Below are positions 8,121 through 18,250 of a stretch of DNA of 54,231 nucleotides, one piece after another. Made by a program: the position numbers and the translations under genes. Positions within the stretch are counted from its first letter, which is position 1. Every line of letters starts with the position of its first letter. Origin of the DNA: an uncultured Ignavibacterium sp. (GTDB lineage Bacteria > Bacteroidota > Ignavibacteria > Ignavibacteriales > Ignavibacteriaceae); assembly GCA_937934185.1 (NCBI GenBank), contig CALHAB010000064.1, forward strand, positions 1-54,231, read 5' to 3'. The notes under the pieces are model-generated. The model was not told the DNA's origin. It did not search any database and worked only from the letters and a program-made list of their open reading frames with translations.

Positions 8121-8751
8121 AACAATAATAGAAGCACTAATATTTTCATCGGATGAACCTTTAACTAATGCAGAAATAATAAAAGCGATTAAAGGAATTG
8201 ATGGTGAAGATGCAGAGATAACACCAGAAGATATCAACTCTGCAATTGACTTACTGAATCAGGAATATGAGACCTCAGGCAGAGCAGTTAAGATCGTGAA
8301 AATCGCTGGAGGTTACTTATTCGCCACCCGAGAGGAATTTGCAAAATATATCGGTTATCTCTCCTCAGAAAAAACAAAAAGGCGCTTAAGTCAGGCAGCA
8401 CTTGAAACATTGGCTATAATTGCCTATAAGCAGCCGATTACAAAACCCGAACTCGAATCAATTCGTGGAGTTAATTCAGATTACATTCTTGCTACCTTAT
8501 TAGACAAAAAATTAATCACAATATCGGGCAGAGCAGAGACAATTGGTCGTCCATTACTTTACACAACAACCGACGAGTTCTTAAAGTACTTCGGACTAAA
8601 TAGTCTGAGTGATTTGCCAAAGCCACGAGAGATCGAAGAAATTATGCAGGATGAAGATTTCATCGAACAAAAGAACAAAATAATGATGAATGCAGTTGAA
8701 GAAACTCTTGAAAAGGAAATTGAGAACGAAGAGAATTCTGATGAGACTTAA
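8104..8751 (+). CDS. scpB: Segregation and condensation protein B
   Basis: ScpB dimers bind ScpA in the SMC-ScpAB condensin. This 215-residue protein has tandem winged-helix domains; the signature LSQAALETLAIIAYKQPITK lies at about 96-115, followed by IRGVNSDYILATLLDKKLI. I use the ATG at 8104 rather than the TTG two codons earlier. It overlaps scpA by 17 bases and rluB by 11 bases. The C-terminus is an acidic tail (EKEIENEENSDET). Confidence 0.94.
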   Translation: MENIYKTIIEALIFSSDEPLTNAEIIKAIKGIDGEDAEITPEDINSAIDLLNQEYETSGRAVKIVKIAGGYLFATREEFAKYIGYLSSEKTKRRLSQAALETLAIIAYKQPITKPELESIRGVNSDYILATLLDKKLITISGRAETIGRPLLYTTTDEFLKYFGLNSLSDLPKPREIEEIMQDEDFIEQKNKIMMNAVEETLEKEIENEENSDET

Positions 8752-9442
8752 TAAATTTATTTCTGAAAGCGGTATCACATCAAGAAGAAAAGCCGAAGAA
8801 CTAATACTTCAGGGAAGAGTAACTGTTAATAACAAAACAATTACATCTTTAGCTTTTAATGTTGATCCCGAAAAAGATATTGTTGCTCTCGATGGAGAAA
8901 GAATAAGACCTAAAAAAAAACTATACTTTCTTCTTAATAAACCTTCTGGTTACATTTCAACAACTGACGATGAGAAGGGAAGAAAAACCGTTCTTGATTT
9001 AATTCCCGTGCGTGAAAAATTATTCCCCGTTGGCAGACTTGATGCTGATACAACCGGAGTTCTATTACTGACCAACGATGGAGACTTTGCAAACCAGCTT
9101 CTTCATCCGCGAAATAAAATAATCAGAGTTTATGAAACAAAACTGGATAAAGAACTTGATGATAAAGATATTGATAGATTACTCAAAGGAATTTTACTTG
9201 ATAAAAGAAAAAGCAAATTTGAAAAAGTTTATTTTGAAAAAATCAAAGACAGAACCAGAGTTACTGTTGAATGTGTTGAAGGAAGAAACCATTTTGTCAA
9301 AAGAATGTTTTCATTATTAGGTTATCAGGTTAAAAAACTTCATCGCAAAAGTTTTGCCGGGATCGAATCAGATATCCCGGTTGGCTCTTACAGAGAATTA
9401 AATTTATCTGAAATTAAAAAAATACTCCATCAGAATGCTTAA
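8741..9442 (+). CDS. rluB: Pseudouridine synthase of the RsuA/RluB family
   Basis: Members of this family convert a specific uridine in rRNA to pseudouridine. The ATG at 8741 gives 233 residues: an S4 RNA-binding domain (about 1-60, RLNKFISESGITSRRKAEEL) and the catalytic domain with GRLDADTTGVLLLTNDGD, in which Asp101 is the catalytic aspartate. The scpA-scpB-rluB order is common in bacteria and suggests the RluB branch (23S rRNA), but RsuA or RluE specificity cannot be excluded. It overlaps scpB by 11 bases and dacB by 8. Confidence 0.92.
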   Translation: MRLNKFISESGITSRRKAEELILQGRVTVNNKTITSLAFNVDPEKDIVALDGERIRPKKKLYFLLNKPSGYISTTDDEKGRKTVLDLIPVREKLFPVGRLDADTTGVLLLTNDGDFANQLLHPRNKIIRVYETKLDKELDDKDIDRLLKGILLDKRKSKFEKVYFEKIKDRTRVTVECVEGRNHFVKRMFSLLGYQVKKLHRKSFAGIESDIPVGSYRELNLSEIKKILHQNA

Positions 9443-10952
9443 ATATTTTTTAGTTGTTTGTATTATTTCCATCACTGAGCTGTTTGCTCAGGATACCTTG
9501 AAGTATGCTGTAAAAGACACAACTGCAGATTACGAATACCTCACAGTGTCCGAACTTCAGGAAAAAATTTCTGCACTTTTAAACGATAATAATTTTCTAA
9601 CTGCAAATTGGGGAGTAGTAATTCGTTCACTAAAAACCGGTGAATATCTTTATTTGAAAGATGAAGATAAATTATTTACACCAGCCTCCAATCTCAAACT
9701 TTTTACCACTGCTGCCGGCTTATCTCTTTTGGGTAGTGGTTACAGGTATGTCACAAATTTTTATGCTGATGGAGAAATAAATTATTCCACACTCGATGGT
9801 AATCTGATTGTGCAGGGAACAGGCGATCCAACTATTTCAGGAAGATTCTTTGAAGGTAACATAAATAAAGTTTTTGATAACTGGGCTGATTCTCTTCTTG
9901 CATTAGGAATTACAAAAATTAAGGGTAACATCATTGGCGATGATGATTTATTTGATGAAAAAGGGTTGGGTGACGGATGGTCGTGGGATTATGAAACTTA
10001 TTGGTATGCTGCCCAATCAAGTGCAATTTCATTTAATGATAATTGTATTGATATAACAATTTATTATGATAGAAAATTAGACAGCGTGATTGTAAAATAT
10101 TCCCCAATTGTAAAAGGCATAATTGTAATAAATGATATTATTCCTGTTTCTCCGGGCTCTGGTAGTACTGATATTGATATTTATCGTGAAAGAGGCACAA
10201 ATATTATCACTGTTTCAGGAACATTCAGCAAAGGAAGTGATACATTAAAAACTTATGCTACAGTATTGAATCCTACATTATTTGCAATGATGGTTCTTAA
10301 AGACAGACTTGAGAAAAAAGGAATTAAAGTTTTAGGAAATGCAATTGATATCGACGATTATGGAAAAGATATTGATTACTCAAAAGCTCAATATCTTTTT
10401 TCTCATTATTCGCCGTATCTTTTTGAAATAATTAAAGTAATCAATAAAGGTTCACAAAACTTTTTTGCAGAACAGTTACTTAAAACAATCGGGCTTGAAA
10501 AAAAAGGATTTGGTTCTGCTGAAAATGGAATTCTTGCCTGCAAAGAATGGTTTAGCGAAATAGGATTAAACTCTGATCATATTTTAATGGCTGATGGAAG
10601 CGGACTTTCTCATTTGAATCGTGTAACCCCTAAACAAATAGTATTGTTGCTGAGATATATGTATGCTACAAAAAACTTCGGTGCGTTTTTTAATTCTTTA
10701 CCAATTGCAGGAGTAGATGGTACTCTAGTAAGAAGAATGAAAAATTCAAGAGCTGAAAATTCAGTTCGTGCAAAAACCGGCTACATCGGTTTTGTCCGTA
10801 GTTTATCCGGTTACGCTTTTACAGCTGAAGGAGAACCTCTTGCTTTCAGTATAATTGTAAATAACTTTAATGTTCCTGTTAAACTTGCTGAAAATATTCA
10901 GGATTCAATTTGTATTTTATTGTCAAAATTTAAAAGAAAACATTCGGAGTAA
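9435..10952 (+). CDS. dacB: D-alanyl-D-alanine carboxypeptidase/endopeptidase, PBP4 type
   Basis: Class C penicillin-binding proteins trim peptidoglycan peptides in the periplasm. The 505-residue protein has a signal peptide ([16 protein letters not shown]), the SxxK motif SNLK with Ser85 and Lys88, the [10 protein letters not shown] block near 385, and the KTG motif with Lys447. Length and the insert between the first two motifs fit the S13 family. Its ATG lies inside the end of rluB, so it is translated in the same operon. Ends two bases before lysS. Confidence 0.94.
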   Translation: MLKYFLVVCIISITELFAQDTLKYAVKDTTADYEYLTVSELQEKISALLNDNNFLTANWGVVIRSLKTGEYLYLKDEDKLFTPASNLKLFTTAAGLSLLGSGYRYVTNFYADGEINYSTLDGNLIVQGTGDPTISGRFFEGNINKVFDNWADSLLALGITKIKGNIIGDDDLFDEKGLGDGWSWDYETYWYAAQSSAISFNDNCIDITIYYDRKLDSVIVKYSPIVKGIIVINDIIPVSPGSGSTDIDIYRERGTNIITVSGTFSKGSDTLKTYATVLNPTLFAMMVLKDRLEKKGIKVLGNAIDIDDYGKDIDYSKAQYLFSHYSPYLFEIIKVINKGSQNFFAEQLLKTIGLEKKGFGSAENGILACKEWFSEIGLNSDHILMADGSGLSHLNRVTPKQIVLLLRYMYATKNFGAFFNSLPIAGVDGTLVRRMKNSRAENSVRAKTGYIGFVRSLSGYAFTAEGEPLAFSIIVNNFNVPVKLAENIQDSICILLSKFKRKHSE

Positions 10953-10954
10953 AA

Positions 10955-12463
10955 ATGGAGAACAATATTCAACAAGAATATAATGATTTAATAAAAAGGA
11001 GATTTGAAGAATTAGATGAATTAAAAAAGATGGGCATTGAACCATACGCTTATGAATTTGATGTCAATTCTGATTCTGAAGATATTAAAACTAACTTTAA
11101 AGATGATGAACAACGACAAGTTAAGATTGCCGGTAGAATTATGGCAATCCGAAGAATGGGGAAAGCATCTTTTGCTCATATTCAGGATCATAAAGGTAGA
11201 ATTCAGATTTATCTGAAAAAAGATGAACTCGGTGAAATGTATGATGCTTTTAAGCTTATGGATATTGGTGATATTATTGGTGTTGAAGGTTTTGTCTTCA
11301 AAACAAAAACCGGGGAAATTTCTGTTCACACACAAAAACTTGTTCTTCTTGCAAAAGGACTCAGACCGATTCCGATTGCAAAAGAAGTTATAGATGAAAA
11401 TGGTAACAAAATTATTTATGATCAGTTTGTTGATAAGGAACTTCGTTACAGACAGCGTTATGTGGATTTGGTTGTTAATCCTGAGATAAAAGATGTCTTC
11501 GTTAAAAGAAGTAAAATCATTTCAACAATAAGAGAATTCCTTGACTCTAAAGGTTTACTCGAAGTTGAAACACCGATTCTGCAGCCGCTTTACGGTGGAG
11601 CTGCAGCAAGGCCTTTTATAACTCATCACAATGCTCTCGATATTGATCTTTATCTTCGTATAGCAGATGAATTGTATCTGAAAAGATTAATCGTCGGTGG
11701 TTTTAACGGTGTTTATGAAATATCTAAAGACTTCCGAAATGAAGGAATGGATCGCTCTCATAATCCTGAATTTACAATGCTTGAATTATATGTCCCTTAC
11801 AAAGATTATAACTGGATGATGAATTTTGTAGAAGAACTTTTTGAATATGTATGTAAAAAAGTATTTGGTACTCTGAAGTTTACATATGATAATCAGGAAA
11901 TTGATTTTACTCGTCCCTGGAAAAGAATTTCAATGATTGAAGCAATTGAAGAAAAAACAGGAGTTAATGTTATCAAAGCAGATATTGAAACTTTGAAATC
12001 AATTGCCAAAAAATTATCAATCGATATGGAAGGACTAAACAGCAAAGCTAAACTCATCGATGAAATATTCAGTGCAACAGTTGAAGGGGAACTTATTCAA
12101 CCAACTTTTGTAATTGATTATCCTGTCGAGTTATCACCGTTGGCTAAAAAGCATCGTTCAAAAGAAGGTGTAGTTGAAAGATTCGAAGCTTATGTGGTTG
12201 GTAAAGAAATCTGTAACGCTTTTTCTGAACTTAATGATCCTCTCGATCAACGGGCAAGATTTGAAGAGCAGGTTAAAATGCGTGAAGCCGGAGATGATGA
12301 AGCTCATCAGATTGATGAAGACTTTTTGAGAGCTTTGGAATACGGAATGCCTCCAACTGCAGGTCTGGGTATTGGAATTGACAGATTAGTAATGATACTT
12401 ACCAATCAGCCGTCAATCAGAGATGTTATTTTCTTTCCTCAAATGAAACCTGAAGTTAAGTAG
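10955..12463 (+). CDS. lysS: Lysyl-tRNA synthetase, class II
   Basis: This enzyme charges tRNA-Lys. The 502-residue protein has the N-terminal OB-fold anticodon-binding domain (about 50-150; [20 protein letters not shown]) and the class II catalytic core with motif 1 ([15 protein letters not shown]), motif 2 ([18 protein letters not shown]) and motif 3 ([13 protein letters not shown]). Length is typical. GGAG precedes the ATG closely. It sits two bases after dacB and is followed by 70 bases before the ctpA-like gene. Confidence 0.98.
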   Translation: MENNIQQEYNDLIKRRFEELDELKKMGIEPYAYEFDVNSDSEDIKTNFKDDEQRQVKIAGRIMAIRRMGKASFAHIQDHKGRIQIYLKKDELGEMYDAFKLMDIGDIIGVEGFVFKTKTGEISVHTQKLVLLAKGLRPIPIAKEVIDENGNKIIYDQFVDKELRYRQRYVDLVVNPEIKDVFVKRSKIISTIREFLDSKGLLEVETPILQPLYGGAAARPFITHHNALDIDLYLRIADELYLKRLIVGGFNGVYEISKDFRNEGMDRSHNPEFTMLELYVPYKDYNWMMNFVEELFEYVCKKVFGTLKFTYDNQEIDFTRPWKRISMIEAIEEKTGVNVIKADIETLKSIAKKLSIDMEGLNSKAKLIDEIFSATVEGELIQPTFVIDYPVELSPLAKKHRSKEGVVERFEAYVVGKEICNAFSELNDPLDQRARFEEQVKMREAGDDEAHQIDEDFLRALEYGMPPTAGLGIGIDRLVMILTNQPSIRDVIFFPQMKPEVK

Positions 12464-12533
12464 GGATTAAAATAACTGTTTTATTCAAATTATGTTTTTT
12501 ACATTTTAATGCAAAAGTTTTATCGGAGATAAT

Positions 12534-14150
12534 ATGTTTTCTAACTGGACGAAATTTCCATTTTTGTTTTTAGTACTAACTATTGGTGCTTTGATAGGAA
12601 TTCAGCTTGAAAAAGTCTTCTCTGGTGATAACCTTCGTGAGAGTATCAGAAAGTTTAATGATGTGCTTACTTTCACTGAAAAATATTACATCGAAGAAGT
12701 TGATACTCAGAAACTTGTTGAAGCAGCTTTAAACGGAATGTTCAATCAGCTTGATCCGCATTCAGTTTATATTCCTGCAAAAGAATTCACTGCAGTTGAA
12801 GAATCTTTCAGAGGTGATTTTGAAGGAATCGGGATAGAGTTCCAGATTGTAAATGACACACTCACTGTTGTTTCTCCAATTACCGGCGGTCCAAGCGAAC
12901 AGCTTGGTATTCTTCCGGGCGACAGAATAGTTAAAATTGATGGTAATCCTGTTATTGGAATTACAAATGATGAAGTTCGTCAGAAACTTAGAGGGAAAGC
13001 GGGAACAAAAGTCAATGTTACAATTCACAGACCCGGCGTTTCAAAATTATTGGAATACACAATTGTGAGAGATAAAATTCCTATTTATTCAGTTGATGCA
13101 CATTTTATGATTGACGACAAAACTGGTTATGTAAGTGTATCACGATTTTCTGAAACAACTTTTGATGAATTATACAATGCTCTGAAAGATCTCAACACAA
13201 AAGGTATGAAACAATTACTGCTCGATTTACGCGGTAATCCTGGCGGTTACTTAAATCAAGCTGTTCAGATTGCGGATTTGTTTATTGATGGAAAGAAAAA
13301 AATAGTTTATACATCCGGCAGAAGAAGTGAGTTCAATGAAGAGTACTATGCTTCTGAAACTTATCCATACGAAAAAATTCCTTTGGTTGTTTTAATAAAT
13401 CGAGGCAGCGCTTCAGCAAGCGAAATAGTCTCGGGTGCAATACAGGATTGGGACAGAGGTTTAGTTGTCGGTGAAACTTCTTTTGGTAAAGGTCTTGTCC
13501 AAAGACAATTTCAACTGTTTGATAACTCTGCAATTCGTTTAACTATCTCTGAATACTTTACACCTTCCGGAAGATTAATTCAGAGAGATTACAAGAATAA
13601 GAAAAACAAAAAAGACTACTATTCAGAAATTTCTGACAGAGAAGAAACAGAAGGCGAAAACATTGAACATACTGCTGAAAAAGATTCAACTCGTCCCACT
13701 TATAAGACTTTAATCAAGAAAAGAACCGTATTTGGCGGAGGCGGAATTACTCCCGATTATATAGTTAAATCAGAAACTCTCACTGAATACACTCAAAACC
13801 TTTTAAAGGAAAATCTTTTCTATTCATTTGTATTAAATTATCTTGATACAAACACAAAGGATATCAAAAACAAATACGGTGAAAATCTGAATAAATTCAG
13901 AAAAGAATTTTCTATTTCTGAAGATATGTTAAACTCATTTATCAATTATGCAAAATCAAAAAAAGTTGAATTTGTTAAATCAGATTTTGACAAAGATAAA
14001 GATTACATCTCAGCTCGACTGAAAGCTCAGATTGCAAGAAACTTCTGGAAAAACGATGGTTGGTACTCAGTGCTTTTAGAAGGTGACTCACAATTCAATA
14101 AAGCTCTAAAACTTTTTAACGAAGCAAAAGATCTGGCTAATCTTAAGTGA
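12534..14150 (+). CDS. S41 carboxy-terminal processing peptidase
   Basis: CTPs are periplasmic serine proteases that cleave or degrade proteins from the C-terminus. The 538-residue protein has an N-terminal membrane anchor or signal (FPFLFLVLTIGALIGIQL, about 8-25), a PDZ domain (about 85-165, with SPITGGPSEQLGILPGD), and the S41 core with LLLDLRGNPGG, NRGSASASEIVSG and FGKG. Ser294 and Lys319 are the expected catalytic dyad. The C-terminal extension (about 400-538) is helical and of unknown role. GGAG lies 8 bases before the ATG. The next gene starts in its stop codon (GTGA). Confidence 0.93.
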   Translation: MFSNWTKFPFLFLVLTIGALIGIQLEKVFSGDNLRESIRKFNDVLTFTEKYYIEEVDTQKLVEAALNGMFNQLDPHSVYIPAKEFTAVEESFRGDFEGIGIEFQIVNDTLTVVSPITGGPSEQLGILPGDRIVKIDGNPVIGITNDEVRQKLRGKAGTKVNVTIHRPGVSKLLEYTIVRDKIPIYSVDAHFMIDDKTGYVSVSRFSETTFDELYNALKDLNTKGMKQLLLDLRGNPGGYLNQAVQIADLFIDGKKKIVYTSGRRSEFNEEYYASETYPYEKIPLVVLINRGSASASEIVSGAIQDWDRGLVVGETSFGKGLVQRQFQLFDNSAIRLTISEYFTPSGRLIQRDYKNKKNKKDYYSEISDREETEGENIEHTAEKDSTRPTYKTLIKKRTVFGGGGITPDYIVKSETLTEYTQNLLKENLFYSFVLNYLDTNTKDIKNKYGENLNKFRKEFSISEDMLNSFINYAKSKKVEFVKSDFDKDKDYISARLKAQIARNFWKNDGWYSVLLEGDSQFNKALKLFNEAKDLANLK

Positions 14151-14959
14151 AAAAAATAATAGTAATTATTTTCGCTTTTTTAATTCTCATTATCAGTAGT
14201 TATACTCAAACTGAAAACAAAATATTTCAATCTGATTTGCCGTTCCGAAAAATTGATGTCGGCGAAGAAATAACATATGTCGTTAAGTATCTTTTCATTT
14301 CAATAGGTGAGATTAAACTTAAAGTTACAAAAAGGGAAATTACAGATTCTGATACTATCTATTCTGCAATAGCTTATATTGATTCATACGAAGGATTACC
14401 TTTTGTAAATCTCCACCAGATTTATGAGACAAAATTTAATTCCAGACAAATACCTTTTTTTTTCAGAGGAACGATTATAGACAAAGACACAACTTTTACT
14501 GAATATACTTTTAATTATAAAAACAAAAGCATTCATATTCTGAAAGGCAGTCGAACCAAAAAAGAAATATGGACTGATTCTACTGCAGCACTTGATCGTG
14601 AATATCTTGATGGACTCTCATTATTTTATTATGCAAGAATGCGTACTGGAAGAAAAGCTTCTTTCAACACTCCTGTTTTTATAAATGAAAAAGGGGAAAA
14701 AACAATTATCAGATGTTATGATAAACCGGAACCAATCGAAATTGATGCTGTTGACTACAAAATAAATTGTGTTTATCTTGATGGTGAAACAGAATTCAAA
14801 GGTATATTCGGATTAACAGGTTATTTTGAGGGCTGGTTTTCGAATGATGAACACGCAGTTCCTATTTATGCTAAAATGTCCGTTATAATTGGAAATATCA
14901 CCGTTGAGCTTAAAGAATGGAAAAAGAAAAATTGGATTCCACCGCAATATCGCAATTGA
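14147..14959 (+). CDS. DUF3108 domain protein, exported
   Basis: The 270-residue protein begins at a GTG overlapping the upstream TGA stop. It has a signal peptide (KKIIVIIFAFLILIISSYTQ) and then a beta-rich region that matches the DUF3108 family: FRKIDVGEEITYVVKY near the start, YEGLPFVNLHQIYET, KEIWTDSTAALD and LDGLSLFYYAR. DUF3108 proteins are thought to be periplasmic or outer-membrane associated, with no defined role. Tight coupling to the S41 protease suggests cotranslation but not necessarily a joint function. Confidence 0.78.
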   Translation: MKKIIVIIFAFLILIISSYTQTENKIFQSDLPFRKIDVGEEITYVVKYLFISIGEIKLKVTKREITDSDTIYSAIAYIDSYEGLPFVNLHQIYETKFNSRQIPFFFRGTIIDKDTTFTEYTFNYKNKSIHILKGSRTKKEIWTDSTAALDREYLDGLSLFYYARMRTGRKASFNTPVFINEKGEKTIIRCYDKPEPIEIDAVDYKINCVYLDGETEFKGIFGLTGYFEGWFSNDEHAVPIYAKMSVIIGNITVELKEWKKKNWIPPQYRN

Positions 14960-15504
14960 ATTTTAAGAATAAGTTATTCCCTTATCTCGATTTATTTCCG
15001 AAAATACATCAATCAGTTTTTTTAGCTGAAGGAGTTAAAATCGTTGGAGATGTTGAGATTGATGAGGATTCAAGTGTATGGTACAATACTGTAATTAGAG
15101 GTGATGTACATTATGTAAAAATTGGTAAGATGACCAATATTCAGGATTGCTCAATGTTGCATGTCACCAATGGTAAATATCCTCTTAATATTGGCAGCAA
15201 AGTTACAATCGGTCACGCTGTTAAGTTGCACGGCTGCACTTTGCAGGATTTATGTCTTATTGGAATCGGTGCTATAGTTTTGGATGGAGCAGTGGTTGAA
15301 GAAAAATCGATGGTTGCTGCTGGCTCAGTTGTTAAACCGAATTTTATTGTTCCTTCAGGAAAACTCGTTGCTGGTGTTCCGGCAAAAGTGATAAGAGATC
15401 TAACAAAAGAAGAACTTGATGAATTTGAGAGGTCAGCACTCAGGTATAAAAAATACACTGAAATTACAGTGAGATCTTTGAATCAATCGTCTGAGAAAGT
15501 TTAA
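14917..15504 (+). CDS. Gamma-class carbonic anhydrase family protein
   Basis: The 195-residue protein is a left-handed beta-helix of hexapeptide repeats. It contains SVWYNTVIRGDVHYVKIG, SMLHVTNG and IGHAVKLHGC, so the three histidine metal ligands of the family are present. Some members are carbonic anhydrases, others (for example YrdA or PaaY types) have other or unknown substrates, so activity is not certain. The start at ATG 14917 overlaps the preceding gene by 43 bases; GGAG-like bases are lacking, and a shorter form starting later is possible. Confidence 0.87.
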   Translation: MEKEKLDSTAISQLNFKNKLFPYLDLFPKIHQSVFLAEGVKIVGDVEIDEDSSVWYNTVIRGDVHYVKIGKMTNIQDCSMLHVTNGKYPLNIGSKVTIGHAVKLHGCTLQDLCLIGIGAIVLDGAVVEEKSMVAAGSVVKPNFIVPSGKLVAGVPAKVIRDLTKEELDEFERSALRYKKYTEITVRSLNQSSEKV

Positions 15505-15929
15505 TGAAAAATCTCAGAATCTATTCATCAGATAAAAATATTCCCAAGAAAAAGTTACATCAGTTTGTGAAATTAATACTTGGAGATTTAGAACTTTCTC
15601 TCGCTTCGCTTGAGTTGAACTTTATCAATTCGAAAAAGATTAGAGAGATAAACAAACATTATCTTTCACACGATTATTCAACAGATATAATAACTTTCAA
15701 CTACTCTGAAAAAGAATCATTAATTGATGGCGAGATATTCATCTCTTACCAGGATGCAGCAGAAAATGCAAGGAAATATAAAGTTAAATATATCGAAGAA
15801 ATTGGCAGGTTAATTGTCCACGGTATTTTGCACTTAATCGGTTATGATGATTTAACTCCTGACAAAAGAAAAAAAATGAAAAATCAGGAAAACCGTTTGA
15901 TTAAAAAGTATAAATTTATTTTATTATAG
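15504..15929 (+). CDS. ybeY: Endoribonuclease YbeY (16S rRNA maturation)
   Basis: YbeY is a metal-dependent RNase acting in 16S rRNA 3'-end maturation and ribosome quality control. The 141-residue protein has the region STDIITFNYSE and the metal site HGILHLIGYDD. The canonical motif is H-x3-H-x5-H; here the third position is Asp, as often in Bacteroidota. Length is normal. Its ATG uses the last base of the upstream stop (TAATG). Confidence 0.92.
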   Translation: MKNLRIYSSDKNIPKKKLHQFVKLILGDLELSLASLELNFINSKKIREINKHYLSHDYSTDIITFNYSEKESLIDGEIFISYQDAAENARKYKVKYIEEIGRLIVHGILHLIGYDDLTPDKRKKMKNQENRLIKKYKFILL

Positions 15930-15978
15930 TTAAGGAAAGAAAAATTTTTTCCTTTCGAAAAGTTTTTATGAGGTTTAA

Positions 15979-16860
15979 ATGGCTTTAACAATTAGCCAGG
16001 TGATTGATCAATTCCTTTCGCAGCTTTCAAATATCAGAAGATACTCAGATAACACCATTAAAGCATATCGAATAGATTTATCTGAATTCAACTCTTTCTG
16101 CTCCGAAAATTCCAAAGTGAATATTGACGAAATAACAGAAAAGTTTCTGAAAAAATATTTAGTTAATCTTACTGAACTAGAACTTGACAAAACCAGCATC
16201 TCCAGAAAATTATCTGCAATTAGAAGTTTATTCAAATTCGCATTCAGAAACGAGTTAGTAGAAACAAATCCTGCTTCTGCTTTACCTAATCCAAAAACAA
16301 TAAGAAAATTGCCTTCAGTTGTTGATGTTGCATCCTTAGAGGAATTGATTGAAGATAACAAATATAGTTCGGATATTTTGGAAAAAATTATTATCGAACT
16401 ATTATATGGTTGTGCTTTGCGTGTAGGCGAATTATGCAATCTTAGATACAAAGATATTGATTTCGAAAGAAGCACTATAAGAATTCTGGGAAAAGGTAAT
16501 AAAATGAGAATTGTTCCGTTAGGTTCTAAATCTCTGGAACTTCTTAATTTCTATCTTGACGAATTTCCTGTATCCAATCATAATGATTTTTTGATCAGAA
16601 CCAGAAAGAACCAACAATTATATCCAAGAATGGTTTACAGAATTGTAAATCGGAACTTATCAAAAGTAACTGATGTCAAAAATAAGAGCCCACACACATT
16701 AAGACACAGTGCAGCAACACATATGCTTGATAATGGTGCAGATTTAAGAGTGGTTAAGGAAATATTGGGGCACGAGAATTTATCAACTACTCAGATTTAT
16801 ACTCATGTAAGTATTGAAAGACTAAAAGCGACCTATAAAAAGTCGCATCCTAAATCATAA
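15979..16860 (+). CDS. xerC: Tyrosine recombinase XerC/XerD
   Basis: Xer recombinases resolve chromosome dimers at dif. The 293-residue protein has the N-terminal SAM-like DNA-binding domain (about 8-95) and the catalytic domain with Arg148 (CALRVGEL), a Lys in GKGNKMRIV, His239 and Arg242 (HTLRHS), His265 (LGHEN) and nucleophile Tyr274 (QIYTH). All catalytic residues are intact and the length matches chromosomal Xer proteins, not phage integrases. XerC versus XerD cannot be settled from this window. No dif-like site was spotted nearby. Confidence 0.92.
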   Translation: MALTISQVIDQFLSQLSNIRRYSDNTIKAYRIDLSEFNSFCSENSKVNIDEITEKFLKKYLVNLTELELDKTSISRKLSAIRSLFKFAFRNELVETNPASALPNPKTIRKLPSVVDVASLEELIEDNKYSSDILEKIIIELLYGCALRVGELCNLRYKDIDFERSTIRILGKGNKMRIVPLGSKSLELLNFYLDEFPVSNHNDFLIRTRKNQQLYPRMVYRIVNRNLSKVTDVKNKSPHTLRHSAATHMLDNGADLRVVKEILGHENLSTTQIYTHVSIERLKATYKKSHPKS

Positions 16861-16878
16861 TAATAATCGGAGGATAAT

Positions 16879-17181
16879 ATGAACATCCAAATCACCGCCC
16901 GAAAGTTCAAAGCTCACGATACCTTAAAAGAGTTCATTAAGGATGAGCTTAATTCATTAAAAAGATTTAATGATGACATTTTAAGCGCCGATGTTAAGTT
17001 AAGTTTTCAGAACACACAAAACAGTATTAAAATAGCCGAAGTATTATTAAGCATTCCCGGTCAGGTACTTACTGCAAAAGAAGAATCTGATGATTTCAAA
17101 AAATCAGTAACCGGAGCCGTGGAAAAATTGCGTAATCAATTATCTACTATCAAATCAAAAAGAACTTCCAAAGCCAGATGA
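16879..17181 (+). CDS. hpf: Short ribosome hibernation promoting factor
   Basis: HPF/RaiA proteins bind the 30S decoding centre and help inactivate ribosomes in slow growth. The 100-residue protein is the short form, a single S30AE domain (MNIQITARKFKAHDTLKEFI to the C-terminal basic KSKRTSKAR) without the dimerising extension of long HPF. GGAGG at 16870-16874 is a strong Shine-Dalgarno. It overlaps hprK by 4 bases (ATGA), so the two are translationally coupled. Confidence 0.92.
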   Translation: MNIQITARKFKAHDTLKEFIKDELNSLKRFNDDILSADVKLSFQNTQNSIKIAEVLLSIPGQVLTAKEESDDFKKSVTGAVEKLRNQLSTIKSKRTSKAR

Positions 17182-18191
17182 TAAAAATTGATGAAAAAAA
17201 TATTATTCGTAAAGATTTTATAACTGTAAACTTTCTTTATGAACACGCTAGAAAAATCTGTCGGCTGAATCTGGTTACAAAAGAGCATAACCTTGAAAAT
17301 AAAATAATTGATCAGAATCTTCACAGACCCGGCTTGGCTTTAGCCGGGTTTGTGGATTTGTTTTCTTATACCAGAGTTCAGGTTTATGGGAATACTGAAT
17401 TAAGATATCTCGAAAAACTTTCTGATGAACAAAGAAGGCAATCACTCAGAAGAGTATTTGAATTCAATATTCCTTGTATTGTCATTACTGATGGAAATAA
17501 ACCTGATGATATATTACTGGATGAGGCTGCTAAATTTAAAATACCAATTTTCACAACTGAATATTCTACCACAAAACTTGTGTATCTTCTAAGTGATTTT
17601 CTTGATGATCAATTTGCACCGAGATTAACGGTTCATGGATCTTTCGTTGATGTTTATGGTGTGGGAATAATGTTTATGGGAAAATCCGGAATTGGTAAAA
17701 GTGAAGTAACCTTAGACCTGATTGAAAGGGGACACCGTCTTGTAGCAGATGATGTTATTATTCTTACCAAAAAAGGAGAAGGTATTTTGATGGGGACGGG
17801 AACAGAGTTGGGAAAACATTTTATGGAAATAAGAGGATTAGGAATAATTGATGTTGAAAGAATGTTTGGAATCAGAGCAATACGCTATCAAAAAAGACTT
17901 GAAATTCTTGTTGAACTTGAAATATGGGACGATACTTCCGATTACACTCGTACCGGTCTTGATGGTAGAACACTCTCAATAATGGATGTAGAGATTCCTT
18001 ATGTAAAATTGCCTATCCTTCCCGGTAAGAATATTACCGTAATCTCGGAGGTTATTGCACTTAACTATTTATTGAAACATTATGGATATGATTCTGCTCA
18101 TATTTTTCAGGAAAGGTTAGCAGAAAAATTAAAATCGAAAAACAGCGCTGATAATCGTGGAATCAACTATTTTGAACACGATTTTGAGTAG
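17178..18191 (+). CDS. hprK: HPr kinase/phosphorylase
   Basis: HprK phosphorylates and dephosphorylates HPr at a serine, linking energy state to carbon control. The 337-residue protein has the N-terminal domain (about 1-130) and the kinase domain with the Walker A motif GKSGIGKS at 168-175 (Lys174), RGHRLVADDVI, and the signature MEIRGLGIIDVERMFG. Length is typical (about 310-340). No ptsH or EII gene is in the window. Coupling to hpf by an ATGA overlap is notable. Confidence 0.95.
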   Translation: MIKIDEKNIIRKDFITVNFLYEHARKICRLNLVTKEHNLENKIIDQNLHRPGLALAGFVDLFSYTRVQVYGNTELRYLEKLSDEQRRQSLRRVFEFNIPCIVITDGNKPDDILLDEAAKFKIPIFTTEYSTTKLVYLLSDFLDDQFAPRLTVHGSFVDVYGVGIMFMGKSGIGKSEVTLDLIERGHRLVADDVIILTKKGEGILMGTGTELGKHFMEIRGLGIIDVERMFGIRAIRYQKRLEILVELEIWDDTSDYTRTGLDGRTLSIMDVEIPYVKLPILPGKNITVISEVIALNYLLKHYGYDSAHIFQERLAEKLKSKNSADNRGINYFEHDFE

Positions 18192-18250
18192 AATTTTTCC
18201 CTTCTCTAATGTTGACAAATCGCTCTCGTTTATATAAGTTGCAGCACCTT

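Noticed and set aside
15932..15956. Hairpin AAGGAAA/TTTCCTT between ybeY and the Xer gene
   Set aside because: Not followed by a T-run and AT-rich; cannot be told from chance, and the genes are likely cotranscribed.
16008..16475. Minus-strand 155-residue ORF
   Set aside because: Antisense to the Xer recombinase catalytic domain; Ser/Leu-rich shadow composition, no ribosome site.
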